Shown here: positions 1 through 8,466 of the stretch, piece by piece | How the letters are laid out: every line of letters begins with the position of its first letter | Position numbering within the stretch: the first letter of the stretch is position 1 | DNA from: Robiginitalea sp. SC105 | GTDB taxonomy: Bacteria > Bacteroidota > Bacteroidia > Flavobacteriales > Flavobacteriaceae | DNA length: 64,000 bases | Assembly (NCBI RefSeq): GCF_014243345.1 | Contig: NZ_JACLZF010000001.1 | Span: forward strand, 868,001-932,000 | Direction of reading: 5' to 3' | The notes under the pieces: model-generated | What the model saw: only the letters and a program-made list of their open reading frames with translations | Told to the model about the DNA's origin: nothing | Database searches by the model: none | Translations under genes and position numbers: made by a program

Positions 1-59
1 CATTAAATGCGAATCTTTGCACCGTTTTTAACTGGAATTAATCATCAAAATCAAAAAAA

Positions 60-368
60 ATGCAAGCAACGGAAGTGAAGAAAGCTCCAAAAACCAAACA
101 AAAGGTCCAACTGGTAAAAGGGGATTTCACCCCCTCGGAGGCCTGGGACATTATCGGGTCGCTGGTCGATGTAAAGATCAATTTTCACAAACTGCAGCGG
201 CTGCAGCGGTGGGAGGGGTACCACAAATGCGATACGGGGGACCTCAACAGCCGGATCGAAGAACTGCAGCAGGCCGAGGCCGAGGCAAAGGAATTCATCG
301 CCCAGGTGCGCAAGCAGGGGAAAAAGGTGTCCATTTCCGGCACGCTCGAAATCAAGGTAACCGAATAA
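60..368 (+). CDS. Hypothetical protein, first gene of the dabBA locus
   Basis: Protein of 102 aa that I do not recognise. It is soluble, charged and mostly helical in appearance: a Lys-rich N-terminus (about residues 1-20), a central region with KINFHKLQRLQRWEGYHKCD around residues 38-58, and a Glu/Ala-rich helix followed by a short beta-like C-terminus. No signal peptide or membrane segment is visible. It precedes a small membrane-protein gene and dabB-dabA on the same strand with gaps of 20 and 1 nt, so it is probably cotranscribed with them. A near-consensus Bacteroidota -7 element (AATCTTTG, 12-19) lies upstream. A role in carbon uptake is inferred from position only. Confidence 0.75.
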   Translation: MQATEVKKAPKTKQKVQLVKGDFTPSEAWDIIGSLVDVKINFHKLQRLQRWEGYHKCDTGDLNSRIEELQQAEAEAKEFIAQVRKQGKKVSISGTLEIKVTE

Positions 369-388
369 CCCCGGAAACAGTCACAATC

Positions 389-592
389 ATGGAAAACTCA
401 ATAGAACCGATGAATAAGAAACAAGGCGCTCTTCCCAAACAGGCACTCCTTACCGGAGCCGGGATAGCCATCCTGCTGTTTTTCCTGGGACTGGCAATCA
501 GTATGGACCACTTCCTGCTCGACCAGCTGCTGGTCTGCAGTTTTATCCTGCTGGTGATTTTGGCCTGCCGGATCAGGGGAACTGTTTTTTGA
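389..592 (+). CDS. Small two-helix membrane protein upstream of dabB
   Basis: A 67-aa product starting at ATG 389; a longer in-frame reading upstream only shadows the previous gene. Two hydrophobic stretches are evident, about residues 20-38 (ALLTGAGIAILLFFLGLAI) and 43-62 (LDQLLVCSFILLVILACRI), separated by a short loop, giving a helical hairpin. It lies 20 nt after the 60-368 gene and ends 1 nt before the first possible dabB start, which indicates translational coupling. I do not recognise a family. It could be a small accessory subunit of the DAB transporter, but that is inference. Confidence 0.65.
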   Translation: MENSIEPMNKKQGALPKQALLTGAGIAILLFFLGLAISMDHFLLDQLLVCSFILLVILACRIRGTVF

Positions 593-593
593 A

Positions 594-2090
594 ATGGGAA
601 ACAGCGGAATGCAATCAAAAACCAAAGACAGATCGATGGATCATCAGACTGGAGAAATTCAAATGGAAACATTGGGGAATACCCGGCAACGGGCGGGCCT
701 ATCCATTTCGGACTGGGCACCTGTCCTGTTATGGACAGCCTTTTCAGCAATAGCGGCCTATGGCCTCTGGAGCTTCGGGGAACTGCCGGATTGGAAATGG
801 GAGGGGATCCTCAGGATAAACGGGTTTACCATCCTCCTTTGGGGGACCGTTACCCTGTTCAGCGCCATCGTGGCCAGCTACAGCCGGAAATACCTTACCG
901 GGTTCCGGCACCGCAGCCGGTTCATGGCCCTGACCCTGTGCTTCACCCTCACTGTCATGACCCTGCTCATCTCCGAGCACTTGTTACTGCTGCTCCTGAG
1001 TTGGCTGGGGATGGGTATGGTCATGTCCGGGCTTATAGGCATCCGCACCGAATGGAGGGAGGCCCGTGCGGCTGCCAGATACAGCCGCAGGTATTTCCTG
1101 GCGGGGTCCGCTTTCCTGGGCATCGGGATGTTCCTGCCCGCTTTCTGGACGGGAAACTTTACCCTGAGCGGGCTCCTGGGGGCCATACCTGCCCTGCCGG
1201 CAATCCTCATTTCGGTTACGGCAGCCTGCCTGATCCTGGCGGCCATCATCCAATCCGCCATGTACCCCTTCCACCGCTGGCTCCTCTCGAGCATGACGGC
1301 ACCTACCCCGGCATCGGCTTTGATGCATGCGGGGTTTGTAAACGGGGCGGGTATTTTACTCGCCTTATTTTCGCCCTTCCTTTTCGCCTCAGACACCCTG
1401 ACGCTCCTCTTCATCATCGGGGGGCTGACGGCCATCCTGGCCCAGTTCGCCAAGTTGCTGCAGGTGAACGTGAAGCAGCGACTGGCCTGCTCGACCATTG
1501 CCCAGATGGGGTTCATGATCATGCAGTGCGGCCTGGGCTTTTTCAGCGCGGCGGTGGCACACCTGATCCTGCACGGCTTCTATAAGGCCTACCTCTTCCT
1601 CTCTGCCGGGGAAGGGATCGCCCAATCCGAACCTCAGGCACCCCCCAGGATCCGGATCAAACCCCTGCAGGCTGTGGCCGTACTGATCCACGGATTCCTG
1701 GGCGCGCTGCTGTTTATGCAGCTCACCGGGAAAGGCGGCGGCCTGGGCAGCGGTAGTTTCCTGACCCTGATTGTCGCCATAACCGTCGGGCAGGCTACCT
1801 ACAACATCGTGAAGCACGAGGGCTTTACGGCCGTACAGCGCCTGCTGGTACCCCCCCTGCTGTATGTCGCCGGCATCGGCCTCTATGCCCTGGTCTTTAA
1901 CGGGGTGGCCGCATTCATGTCGGACATGCCGCTCGTGACCGAGTCCATGCCGCTGACGGCGACGGAAATCGGCTTCGGCCTGGTTTTCCTGGCAGGTTTC
2001 TTCGTGATGAAACTCGGCCTGTACCTGAAACACCCCTGGTTCTATGTCAAACTGATGAACCTGACCCAACCCATAAAACAAACCGTTTGA
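594..2090 (+). CDS. dabB: DabB: proton-conducting membrane subunit of DAB inorganic carbon transporter
   Basis: About 498 aa, strongly hydrophobic with some 13 membrane helices and the NuoL/MrpA-type proton-channel core: PFHRWLLSSMTAPTPASALM near residue 225 followed by HAGFVNGAGILL, the hallmark of NADH dehydrogenase subunit 5-like antiporter subunits. Immediately downstream is a DUF2309 protein, so it is DabB rather than a complex I subunit. Known DABs couple a cation gradient to vectorial CO2 hydration. Start choice is open: ATG 594 is nearly joined to the preceding stop, but ATGs at 609, 636 and 663 also keep all helices. The stop overlaps a TTG that would extend dabA. Confidence 0.9.
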   Translation: MGNSGMQSKTKDRSMDHQTGEIQMETLGNTRQRAGLSISDWAPVLLWTAFSAIAAYGLWSFGELPDWKWEGILRINGFTILLWGTVTLFSAIVASYSRKYLTGFRHRSRFMALTLCFTLTVMTLLISEHLLLLLLSWLGMGMVMSGLIGIRTEWREARAAARYSRRYFLAGSAFLGIGMFLPAFWTGNFTLSGLLGAIPALPAILISVTAACLILAAIIQSAMYPFHRWLLSSMTAPTPASALMHAGFVNGAGILLALFSPFLFASDTLTLLFIIGGLTAILAQFAKLLQVNVKQRLACSTIAQMGFMIMQCGLGFFSAAVAHLILHGFYKAYLFLSAGEGIAQSEPQAPPRIRIKPLQAVAVLIHGFLGALLFMQLTGKGGGLGSGSFLTLIVAITVGQATYNIVKHEGFTAVQRLLVPPLLYVAGIGLYALVFNGVAAFMSDMPLVTESMPLTATEIGFGLVFLAGFFVMKLGLYLKHPWFYVKLMNLTQPIKQTV

Positions 2091-2110
2091 ATCGTCAAAG
2101 CCCAAAAAGC

Positions 2111-4507
2111 ATGAGTACAATGTCCTTATCGCAGCGCATCCTGGAAGCCTCCGAAGTTGTCGGGAAAACATGGCCCCTCTATGCCTTTGTTACCTCCAAC
2201 CCCCTGACGGGATACGAGAAATCCCCCTTTAAGGAGGCGCTGTCAAAAGCAGCCGGTATATTCGGGGCCCGGGTTTATCCCGAGCCGGAGCTCTTCCGCA
2301 AAGCATGGGAAAACGGGGAAATACACCCGGACATCCTCCTGCCCATCCTGAGGGAGCACGGGATGAAGGACACCCCTGAGCACTACCTGAAACAACTCGT
2401 GGCCGATCCCGGGCAGTCCCCGGAGACCGGCAGCCAGGAACTTGACCGGATTACCGCCAAATGGGTGATGGCCTTCCTGGACGAAGGCCTGGCCGAATGG
2501 GCCATGCCCGGTAAAAAGCATGGGTTCTACAAGGCGTGGCGCCGCCTCGCGGGATACGACCAGGACCTGGCCGGGCTCCGCAAGCGGGATATGCCCGAAA
2601 CTGCTGAGGGAGCCCTCGGGGAGATCCTCTCGGACTACCCGGAGGATGCCTGGATGGAAATACTGACCTGCCACCTGGCCGCACTCCCCGGCTGGACCGG
2701 TTACATCAAGTTTCGGGAAGAGGCACGGACTGCCTGGCAGGAGAAATACCCGATCAGCCTGGAAGACTACCTCGCCGTCCGGCTGCTGATCGCCAAAAGC
2801 CTGGAGGCGCCAATCCTCCCCCCGAAAACGGACAGGCGGGCCGACGAAGCCGGGGAGATCCTGCCCTACCTCTGGCTGACCGCCTGGGAGCGCAGCTGGC
2901 AACAGCAACTGGTCCGGTCGTTGGCGGAAGGGGTTTCCAGCGTGGATGCCGAAAGGGTTGGCGATACTCTTGCGGATGCGCAGCTGGTATTCTGCATCGA
3001 TACCCGGTCGGAACCCATACGCCGGCATATCGAGCAACAAGGCAACTACGAAACCCATGGCTACGCCGGGTTCTTCGGGATCGCCATGGACTATGAACAC
3101 CCAAAGGACGGGCTGCTGCGGAAATCCTGCCCTCCAATCCTCGGATCTGCCTACAAGGTCCGGGAAGTACCGGCCGCAGACCGGGATGACTCATTCGAGG
3201 CTTACCTCAAAAAACGGCAAACGAGCGGTTTCATCCATTACTTTTTACGGCGGATGAAAAACATGCTGCCCTCAGCCTTCGGATATGTGGAAGGCGCGGG
3301 AGTTTTCTATGGGGGGCTGATCCTGGCCAGGACCTGGCTGCCCGGGTCCCTGGACCGCCTGATCAGGCGGAACCAACCAGCCCACGAAGCCATCTGCGAG
3401 CCGCAAATAACCCAAAGGGTCCAGGGGCATGTGCATGCGGATACCACCGACATCCCGCTGGCAGAAAAAGTGGCCATCGTAAAATCGGCCTTTGACCTGA
3501 TGGGGTGGCGGGAATTTGCCCCCCTGGTGGTCTTCGCCGGACACGGCAGCCACAGTACCAACAACCCGTTCGCCTCCAGCCTGGATTGCGGCGCCTGCGC
3601 GGCAAGCCCGGGAAGGCACAACGCCCGGATGCTGGCCAGGCTGGCCAACCAGCGGGAGGTCCGCAGGGTGCTCATTCAGGAACACGGCCTGATCATCCCG
3701 GAGGCTACCGTTTTTATCGGGGCCGAACACAATACGACCACGGATGAAATCCTCCTCTTTGATACGGAGGTGCCCGGGACCCACAAGGGACTCCTGGATA
3801 AGGTCAAACGGGACCTGGACCGGGCCCGGGAAAGCGCAGTTCAGGAGCGGCTGCAACTTGAGAAGCCAGATGTTTCCGCAGCCCTTCGCAGGGCGGGAGA
3901 CTGGTCCGAGACCCGGCCCGAATGGGGGTTGGCGGGGAATGCAGGGTTTGTGATCGGCCCGCGCAGCCTGACCAAAACGCACAACCTAGGCGGGCGCTGC
4001 TTCCTCCACTCCTACCAATGGGAACTGGACCCCGAGGGGAAAGCCCTGGAAGGGATCATGCAGGGGCCCATGGTGGTCACCCAGTGGATCAACAACCACT
4101 ACTTTTTCGCGACTGTGGACCCGGAGCGCTTCGGGGGAGGGGATAAGATCACCCACAACATTACCGGCCAGTTCGGTGTCCTGCGGGGCAATGGCGGGGA
4201 CCTGAAATCCGGCCTGCCGCTCCAGTCGCTCTACCAGAGCGACACTGAGGCCTACCACCAGCCACTCAGGCTGTCGGTGTGCATACAGGCACCCAAAAAG
4301 CGGGTGGGGGAGATCCTCTCGAAAAACCCCAGCCTGCAGACCCTGCTGGACAACCAGTGGATCTACCTGATCGTCCTGGACCCGAGGGACGGGGATACCT
4401 GGAAGTACAGCCAGAACCTCAAGTGGGACCGGTTCGATGCGGCATCCAAACCCTCCAAAAAACCGAAATTCCGGGAGGCGGTTTTTGCGGAAACCGAAAT
4501 GGCCTGA
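2111..4507 (+). CDS. dabA: DabA: DUF2309 carbonic-anhydrase-like subunit of DAB transporter
   Basis: 798 aa from ATG 2111; a TTG at 2087 overlapping the dabB stop would add 8 residues. The zinc site of the family is intact: FCIDTRSEP gives Cys295 and Asp297, FAGHGSHS gives His478, and LDCGACAAS gives Cys493. The His-to-Cys spacing of 15 equals that of the characterised Halothiobacillus protein (H524/C539). The product is a cytoplasmic-face peripheral protein that with DabB hydrates CO2 to bicarbonate in an energised way. The two genes are adjacent and surely one operon. In a heterotroph the likely role is supplying bicarbonate for anaplerotic carboxylation. Confidence 0.95.
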   Translation: MSTMSLSQRILEASEVVGKTWPLYAFVTSNPLTGYEKSPFKEALSKAAGIFGARVYPEPELFRKAWENGEIHPDILLPILREHGMKDTPEHYLKQLVADPGQSPETGSQELDRITAKWVMAFLDEGLAEWAMPGKKHGFYKAWRRLAGYDQDLAGLRKRDMPETAEGALGEILSDYPEDAWMEILTCHLAALPGWTGYIKFREEARTAWQEKYPISLEDYLAVRLLIAKSLEAPILPPKTDRRADEAGEILPYLWLTAWERSWQQQLVRSLAEGVSSVDAERVGDTLADAQLVFCIDTRSEPIRRHIEQQGNYETHGYAGFFGIAMDYEHPKDGLLRKSCPPILGSAYKVREVPAADRDDSFEAYLKKRQTSGFIHYFLRRMKNMLPSAFGYVEGAGVFYGGLILARTWLPGSLDRLIRRNQPAHEAICEPQITQRVQGHVHADTTDIPLAEKVAIVKSAFDLMGWREFAPLVVFAGHGSHSTNNPFASSLDCGACAASPGRHNARMLARLANQREVRRVLIQEHGLIIPEATVFIGAEHNTTTDEILLFDTEVPGTHKGLLDKVKRDLDRARESAVQERLQLEKPDVSAALRRAGDWSETRPEWGLAGNAGFVIGPRSLTKTHNLGGRCFLHSYQWELDPEGKALEGIMQGPMVVTQWINNHYFFATVDPERFGGGDKITHNITGQFGVLRGNGGDLKSGLPLQSLYQSDTEAYHQPLRLSVCIQAPKKRVGEILSKNPSLQTLLDNQWIYLIVLDPRDGDTWKYSQNLKWDRFDAASKPSKKPKFREAVFAETEMA

Positions 4508-4576
4508 ATATAGCAGGTTACTGCACAATATCCGCAGCCCTTTCCGGGTTATTCATTAAGCAAGCTGTTTTATGAA

Positions 4577-4630
4577 GCGGGATTCCTGCAGGCCGGGCAA
4601 GAGGGCCCACCTGCAGGATTCCGCATTTTT
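4577..4630. terminator. Hairpin terminator after dabA
   Basis: Two arms, 4577-4592 and 4610-4624, pair over about 15 bp with one bulge and one mismatch (GCGGGATTCCTGCAGG against CCTGCAGGATTCCGC) around a 17-nt loop, followed by a T run at 4626-4630. It sits between the convergent dabA and GH3 genes and probably ends the dab transcript. Confidence 0.7.
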
Positions 4631-4682
4631 CAAAGGGGCCTCCGAATTTTGTTTTCAAACGCTGAACCCCCGGGATTTCTAA

Positions 4683-7127
4683 CTAAAGCCCGGCTTCTGC
4701 GGTTGCCCGGATGTCCCGGGAGGAGGTCCCGGCCCTGAAGGTATACACGCCCCCCTCCAGTTCCCAGGCAGCCGTATTTTCGTCCCAGTAGCGGAGTTCC
4801 CTTACAGGGATCATGAAATCCATTATGGCGGTCTCCCCGGGGGCGAGCATCCGGGTCTTCCCGAAAGCTTTAAGTTCCTGAAGGGGACGGTCAACAGCCG
4901 TGTCAGGCTTGGAAACATAGATTTGCACGACCTCCTTCCCGGCGTACCGGCCTGTATTGGTCACGGATAACCCCATGCGGATGCTGTCGTTTTCGACGGT
5001 TACCTCCAGGTCCCCGAAGGAAAATTCGGTGTAGGACAATCCAAAGCCGAACGGATAGGAAACTTCCAGGCCCCTTTTGTCGAAATGCCGGTAGCCCACA
5101 TAGATGCCTTCCTCGTAGCGCGTAAAATCCACGTTGGGTTCCCGTTCCGCCACGGGTTTCCGGGAATCGCCCGAAATCAGGTCGAACAGGCCCATGGGCC
5201 TGCCGTCCAGGGGGAAATTGGCGTGGGAGGCATGGTCCTGCACCCGGACGGGGAAGGTCATTGGGAGTTTGCCGCTGGGGTTTACCTTGCCGCTGAGGAT
5301 GTCGGCTACGGAGTTCCCGCCTTCCTGCCCGCCCTGCCAGGCAAGCAGGATGGCGTCCGGCTGTCCTTTCCATGAAGCGGTTTCAATAACGCCTCCCACG
5401 TTCAGGACCACAATCACGGGCTTGCCCTCCCCGTGGAAGACTTCACAGGCCAGGTCAATCATCCCGCGTTCCGTCCGGGTCAGCAGAAAATCCCCTTCCT
5501 CCACGCGGTCCCCGCCTTCCCCGCTGTTGCGGCCCAGGGTAATCACCGCGGCATCGCTCCCGGATGCGATTTCCAAAAGCTGTTCCCGGCTGTACTGGAT
5601 TTCAGGGGGGGTATAAGGGGTAAACATGGCATAGATGCCTTCCGGCTTGACGAAGTCCTCCGCATGGGCATCCCGATGGGTTTTGTACAGGCTGCTGGCC
5701 GTGGCGTTTACCGTAAAACTCGTACCGCCCATACCATCCTCCCGTTGCAGGCCTGTGGACCGCAAGCCCTCCTGGAGCGAAACGGTATAGGCTTCGTTCA
5801 CATCCCCTGACCCGGTCCCCCCGGTAAAAAAATCGTAGGATGTCACCCCGAGCAAGGCGAGGTTCGCCGAAGTTTCCAGAGGCAATACGCCCTCGTTCTT
5901 GAGCAGGACCATTCCCTCGGAGGCGGATTGGCGCGTAATCGCCGCGTGAGCTTCCAGGTCCGGGTTGTCCCCATGGGATTCCTGGTCCAGCTTCCCGGAT
6001 TGCAGGATGAGCCGGAGGATCCGGCCCGCGGCCGTATCGATTGCTCCCGGCGGGAGCTCCCCGGATTCGGCAGCTGCCGCCAGGGCATCCCATTGTTTTT
6101 TGGTGCCGGGTTCCAACAGGTCGTTCCCGGCCCGGACCATGGCCGCCGCATCATTCCCCCCGAACCAGTCCGACATCACCAACCCCTCAAACCCCCATTC
6201 GCCCCGCAGGATATTGGTCAGCAGCTCCGGGCTTTCGGCCACGTAGGTCCCGTTGACCTTGTTGTAGGAGGACATGATGGTCCAGGGCTGGGAATTCCTG
6301 ACGATGAGTTCGAATCCCTTCAGGTAAATTTCCCGCAGGGCGCGCTCGGACACGATCACGTCGTTCTGGTTCCGGTTGGTTTCCTGGTTGTTGGCGACAA
6401 AGTGCTTGACCGAACTCCCCACCCCCTGGGATTCTATCCCGTTTACCATGGATGCGCCGATATAACCGGTGAGGACAGGATCTTCTGAATAGTATTCAAA
6501 ATTCCGGCCGCAGAACGGGTGGCGGTGGATGTTTGCGCCGGGGCCGAGGATGACGTCAACCCCATATTCCCGGGCCTCGTTCCCCATTGCGGCCCCGACC
6601 TGTGCGACCAGGTCCGTATTCCAGGTGGAGGCCAGCAGCGTTCCTATGGGGAAAGCCGTACAGTAATAGGTGCGTGTTTCGTTTTCACGTTCGGGCTGTA
6701 AACGGAGGCCGGCCGGCCCGTCCGACAAATAAACCGCGGGGATGCCCAGGCGGGGGGTGGGGACGATGGTCCCCACGGCACCGGGGATTCCCCTGCCCGG
6801 TTCGGTACGTCCCATGGCCGAACCCAGCCCGGAGCCCTTCAGCAGGTGGATTTTTTCCTCAACGGACATGAGTGACAGCAGGTTATCCGCGCGTTCCTTT
6901 ATGGGGCGCCTCCCATCCTCATAGACGTCCAGCCGTCCGTTGCCGTTTCGATCCGGGAAGGTATATCCGCCTGCTGTAATTTCAGGGAATTCGGTCCTTT
7001 CTTCAAAATCGCCTTCAAAATCGAGAAACCGCGATTCGAGGTACCACCAGCCACCCACTCCCGCCAGCAGGAGCAGCAGGATAAGGCCACCGATAATCTT
7101 CAAGGTTGTTTTCAGCCCTTTTTTCAT
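4683..7127 (-). CDS. Membrane-anchored glycoside hydrolase family 3 beta-glucosidase
   Basis: 814 aa. An uncleaved N-terminal helix (about residues 8-29) anchors it, probably with the catalytic part in the periplasm. Residues 59-71 read DRNGNGRLDVYED, an EF-hand-like calcium loop common in Bacteroidota GH3 enzymes. The GH3 N-domain follows, with KHFVANNQE and the nucleophile Asp320 in VMSDWFGG. The second GH3 domain contains the VLNVGG region, and a fibronectin-III-like domain ends the protein (KEVVQIYVSKP onward). It hydrolyses beta-linked gluco- or xylo-oligosaccharides; exact substrate cannot be read from sequence. It is not part of a recognisable polysaccharide utilisation locus. Confidence 0.93.
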   Translation of the reverse strand: MKKGLKTTLKIIGGLILLLLLAGVGGWWYLESRFLDFEGDFEERTEFPEITAGGYTFPDRNGNGRLDVYEDGRRPIKERADNLLSLMSVEEKIHLLKGSGLGSAMGRTEPGRGIPGAVGTIVPTPRLGIPAVYLSDGPAGLRLQPERENETRTYYCTAFPIGTLLASTWNTDLVAQVGAAMGNEAREYGVDVILGPGANIHRHPFCGRNFEYYSEDPVLTGYIGASMVNGIESQGVGSSVKHFVANNQETNRNQNDVIVSERALREIYLKGFELIVRNSQPWTIMSSYNKVNGTYVAESPELLTNILRGEWGFEGLVMSDWFGGNDAAAMVRAGNDLLEPGTKKQWDALAAAAESGELPPGAIDTAAGRILRLILQSGKLDQESHGDNPDLEAHAAITRQSASEGMVLLKNEGVLPLETSANLALLGVTSYDFFTGGTGSGDVNEAYTVSLQEGLRSTGLQREDGMGGTSFTVNATASSLYKTHRDAHAEDFVKPEGIYAMFTPYTPPEIQYSREQLLEIASGSDAAVITLGRNSGEGGDRVEEGDFLLTRTERGMIDLACEVFHGEGKPVIVVLNVGGVIETASWKGQPDAILLAWQGGQEGGNSVADILSGKVNPSGKLPMTFPVRVQDHASHANFPLDGRPMGLFDLISGDSRKPVAEREPNVDFTRYEEGIYVGYRHFDKRGLEVSYPFGFGLSYTEFSFGDLEVTVENDSIRMGLSVTNTGRYAGKEVVQIYVSKPDTAVDRPLQELKAFGKTRMLAPGETAIMDFMIPVRELRYWDENTAAWELEGGVYTFRAGTSSRDIRATAEAGL

Positions 7128-7208
7128 GGTTGGATACTGGGGGTATGGTTGGATCCTCCAGGATTTTATTCAGTAAGTGTATACGGCATGGGAGCCACCC
7201 GGATCAAT

Positions 7209-7239
7209 AAAAAAGGATTGCCCTGAGGACAATCCTTTT
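7209..7239 (-). terminator. Rho-independent terminator downstream of the 7263-7619 gene
   Basis: A perfect 10-bp inverted repeat, AAAAGGATTG (7211-7220) and CAATCCTTTT (7230-7239), with a 9-nt loop. Read on the minus strand the stem is followed by a T run, as expected for a terminator of the small gene just upstream, separating it from the GH3 gene. Confidence 0.8.
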
Positions 7240-7262
7240 CGTGAATCTGTGTATCGTAAGTC

Positions 7263-7619
7263 TCAGGCACTCTGGAAATCGGCATCGTATTCCCCTTCGC
7301 CCACAGGCTCTTTTCCGGTCCGGATAAAGCCGAGCTTGATTTCCGCGTTGTATCGGAAGAAGATGGGTTTTTCGTTTCTGAGAATGTCCAGGATATTGGC
7401 ATACATAGACATGGGGTAGCGCAGGTAGACCAATTTATTCCTTTTATCGTAATGATTTTCTGGGAGTTTTTTCCCGTTGGGGTAAAAGGTTAGCTGAACC
7501 AGATAGTCGTCCCCGTTGTAGCATTTAATCAGGGCTTCGGGATATACCTTCTTACTTTCCGCATGGCCGGCCTGAAAGTGAATCCAATACTGATCTATTT
7601 CGCTGTCAATGTATTTCAT
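7263..7619 (-). CDS. Hypothetical protein
   Basis: 118 aa, soluble, no signal peptide. The sequence has alternating aromatic and charged residues (ALIKCYNGDDYLVQLTFYPN, KLVYLRYPMSMYANILDILR), suggesting a small alpha/beta domain. I do not recognise the family. It has its own terminator (7209-7239) and is divergent from the PepSY-type gene at 7896, with an unusual structured intergenic region between them. The only Met start that keeps the conserved-looking N-terminus is at 7619. Confidence 0.7.
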   Translation of the reverse strand: MKYIDSEIDQYWIHFQAGHAESKKVYPEALIKCYNGDDYLVQLTFYPNGKKLPENHYDKRNKLVYLRYPMSMYANILDILRNEKPIFFRYNAEIKLGFIRTGKEPVGEGEYDADFQSA

Positions 7620-7698
7620 CGTCTAAACGTTTATGTTGATTAGGGCAATAAGTTAAAGAATAATTTTCATATGGATGACGAGCAGTGAATTTTATTGT

Positions 7699-7783
7699 GC
7701 GCAGCAGGGGCCTGAAGCCCCGGAGGGCCATAGGGTGGCCCCGGGCCCTGACAAAAATCAGGCCTGTTGCTGCCCCTGTACGC
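7699..7783. other. GC-rich multi-hairpin element in a divergent intergenic region
   Basis: Three consecutive perfect or near-perfect hairpins: GGGGC/GCCCC at 7707-7721, GGGCCA/TGGCCC at 7725-7741, and CCTGA/TCAGG at 7747-7762, which extends outward with GGC/GCC. An outer stem CAGGGGC (7705-7711) with GCCCCTG (7772-7778) could instead close the whole as a multi-branched structure, helped by GCG/CGC at the ends. It lies between the divergent genes starting at 7619 and 7896 and upstream of an exact TAnnTTTG -7 element (7796-7803). No coding potential is apparent. It could be a structured RNA, a REP-type element or remains of an insertion. Confidence 0.5.
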
Positions 7784-7795
7784 TGGAAAGCGCAT

Positions 7796-7803
7796 TATTT
7801 TTG
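7796..7803 (+). promoter_or_regulatory. Bacteroidota -7 promoter element for the PepSY-type gene
   Basis: TATTTTTG matches TAnnTTTG exactly and lies 92 nt before the start at 7896. No convincing -33 TTTG is at the right distance, so the promoter may be weak or assisted by a regulator. Confidence 0.4.
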
Positions 7804-7895
7804 CCGGGCGCTGTTAAACCTATTTTTCCCGCCGGAGTCAAAGGAACTTTCAATTAATACCGGGCCTGGCCTGAAATCCTCAACACGCATTCAGC

Positions 7896-8414
7896 ATGAA
7901 ATTCAACAACCGACAAATCAGTAATCAATTCAGGGTCTTCCACAGGTACCTCGGCTTTTTCCTGGCCGGGATCATGGCCGTTTACGCGATTAGCGGCATC
8001 GTCCTGACCTTCCGCAATACGGACTATATGAAAAGTGAGGTCGCCGTGAGCCGTACCCTGCCCACCGGGCTGGAAGCGGAGGAACTGGGGGCTGAACTGA
8101 GGCGGCGCGGCTTTGAGGTCCAGCGTACCGAGGGGGACCTCCTCTTTTTCGAAGGGGGGACCTACAACAAGGCCACGGGCGAGGCCGAATATACGGAAAA
8201 GCGGTTACCTGTAGTCCTTGAAAAAATGAACAACCTCCATAAGATGCATTCCGGTAACCCCCTCTTCTGGCTGGGAATCTTTTTCGGGGTTGCCCTTTTG
8301 TTTTTCTCCATTTCCGCTTTCTGGATGTTTATGCCCGGAGCCCCCATATTCAAAAAGGGGCTCTATTTTGCCGGGGCAGGCTTCCTGCTGACGGTTATCC
8401 TGTTGTTTGTCTGA
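7896..8414 (+). CDS. PepSY-associated transmembrane protein
   Basis: 172 aa. The N-terminal QFRVFHRYLGFFLAGIMAVYAISGIVLTF (two overlapping pieces about residues 12-42) is the typical first helix of PepSY_TM proteins, with the conserved HRYLG. A short periplasmic part follows, ending in NNLHKMHSGNPLFWLGIFFG with the second helix near residues 120-145 and a third at 150-172. Proteins of this family occur in envelope redox and metal (often iron) uptake contexts; the small single-subunit version is common in flavobacteria and of unknown exact function. The next gene starts 52 nt downstream. Confidence 0.8.
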   Translation: MKFNNRQISNQFRVFHRYLGFFLAGIMAVYAISGIVLTFRNTDYMKSEVAVSRTLPTGLEAEELGAELRRRGFEVQRTEGDLLFFEGGTYNKATGEAEYTEKRLPVVLEKMNNLHKMHSGNPLFWLGIFFGVALLFFSISAFWMFMPGAPIFKKGLYFAGAGFLLTVILLFV

Positions 8415-8466
8415 GCGGCATGACGGCCCTGGCGGTTTTTCCTATCTTTAGGGAAAACCAACCTGT

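Noticed and set aside
594-2090. NADH dehydrogenase subunit 5 (NuoL) or Mrp antiporter subunit
   Set aside because: No other complex I or Mrp genes nearby; the DUF2309 partner directly downstream defines a DAB system.
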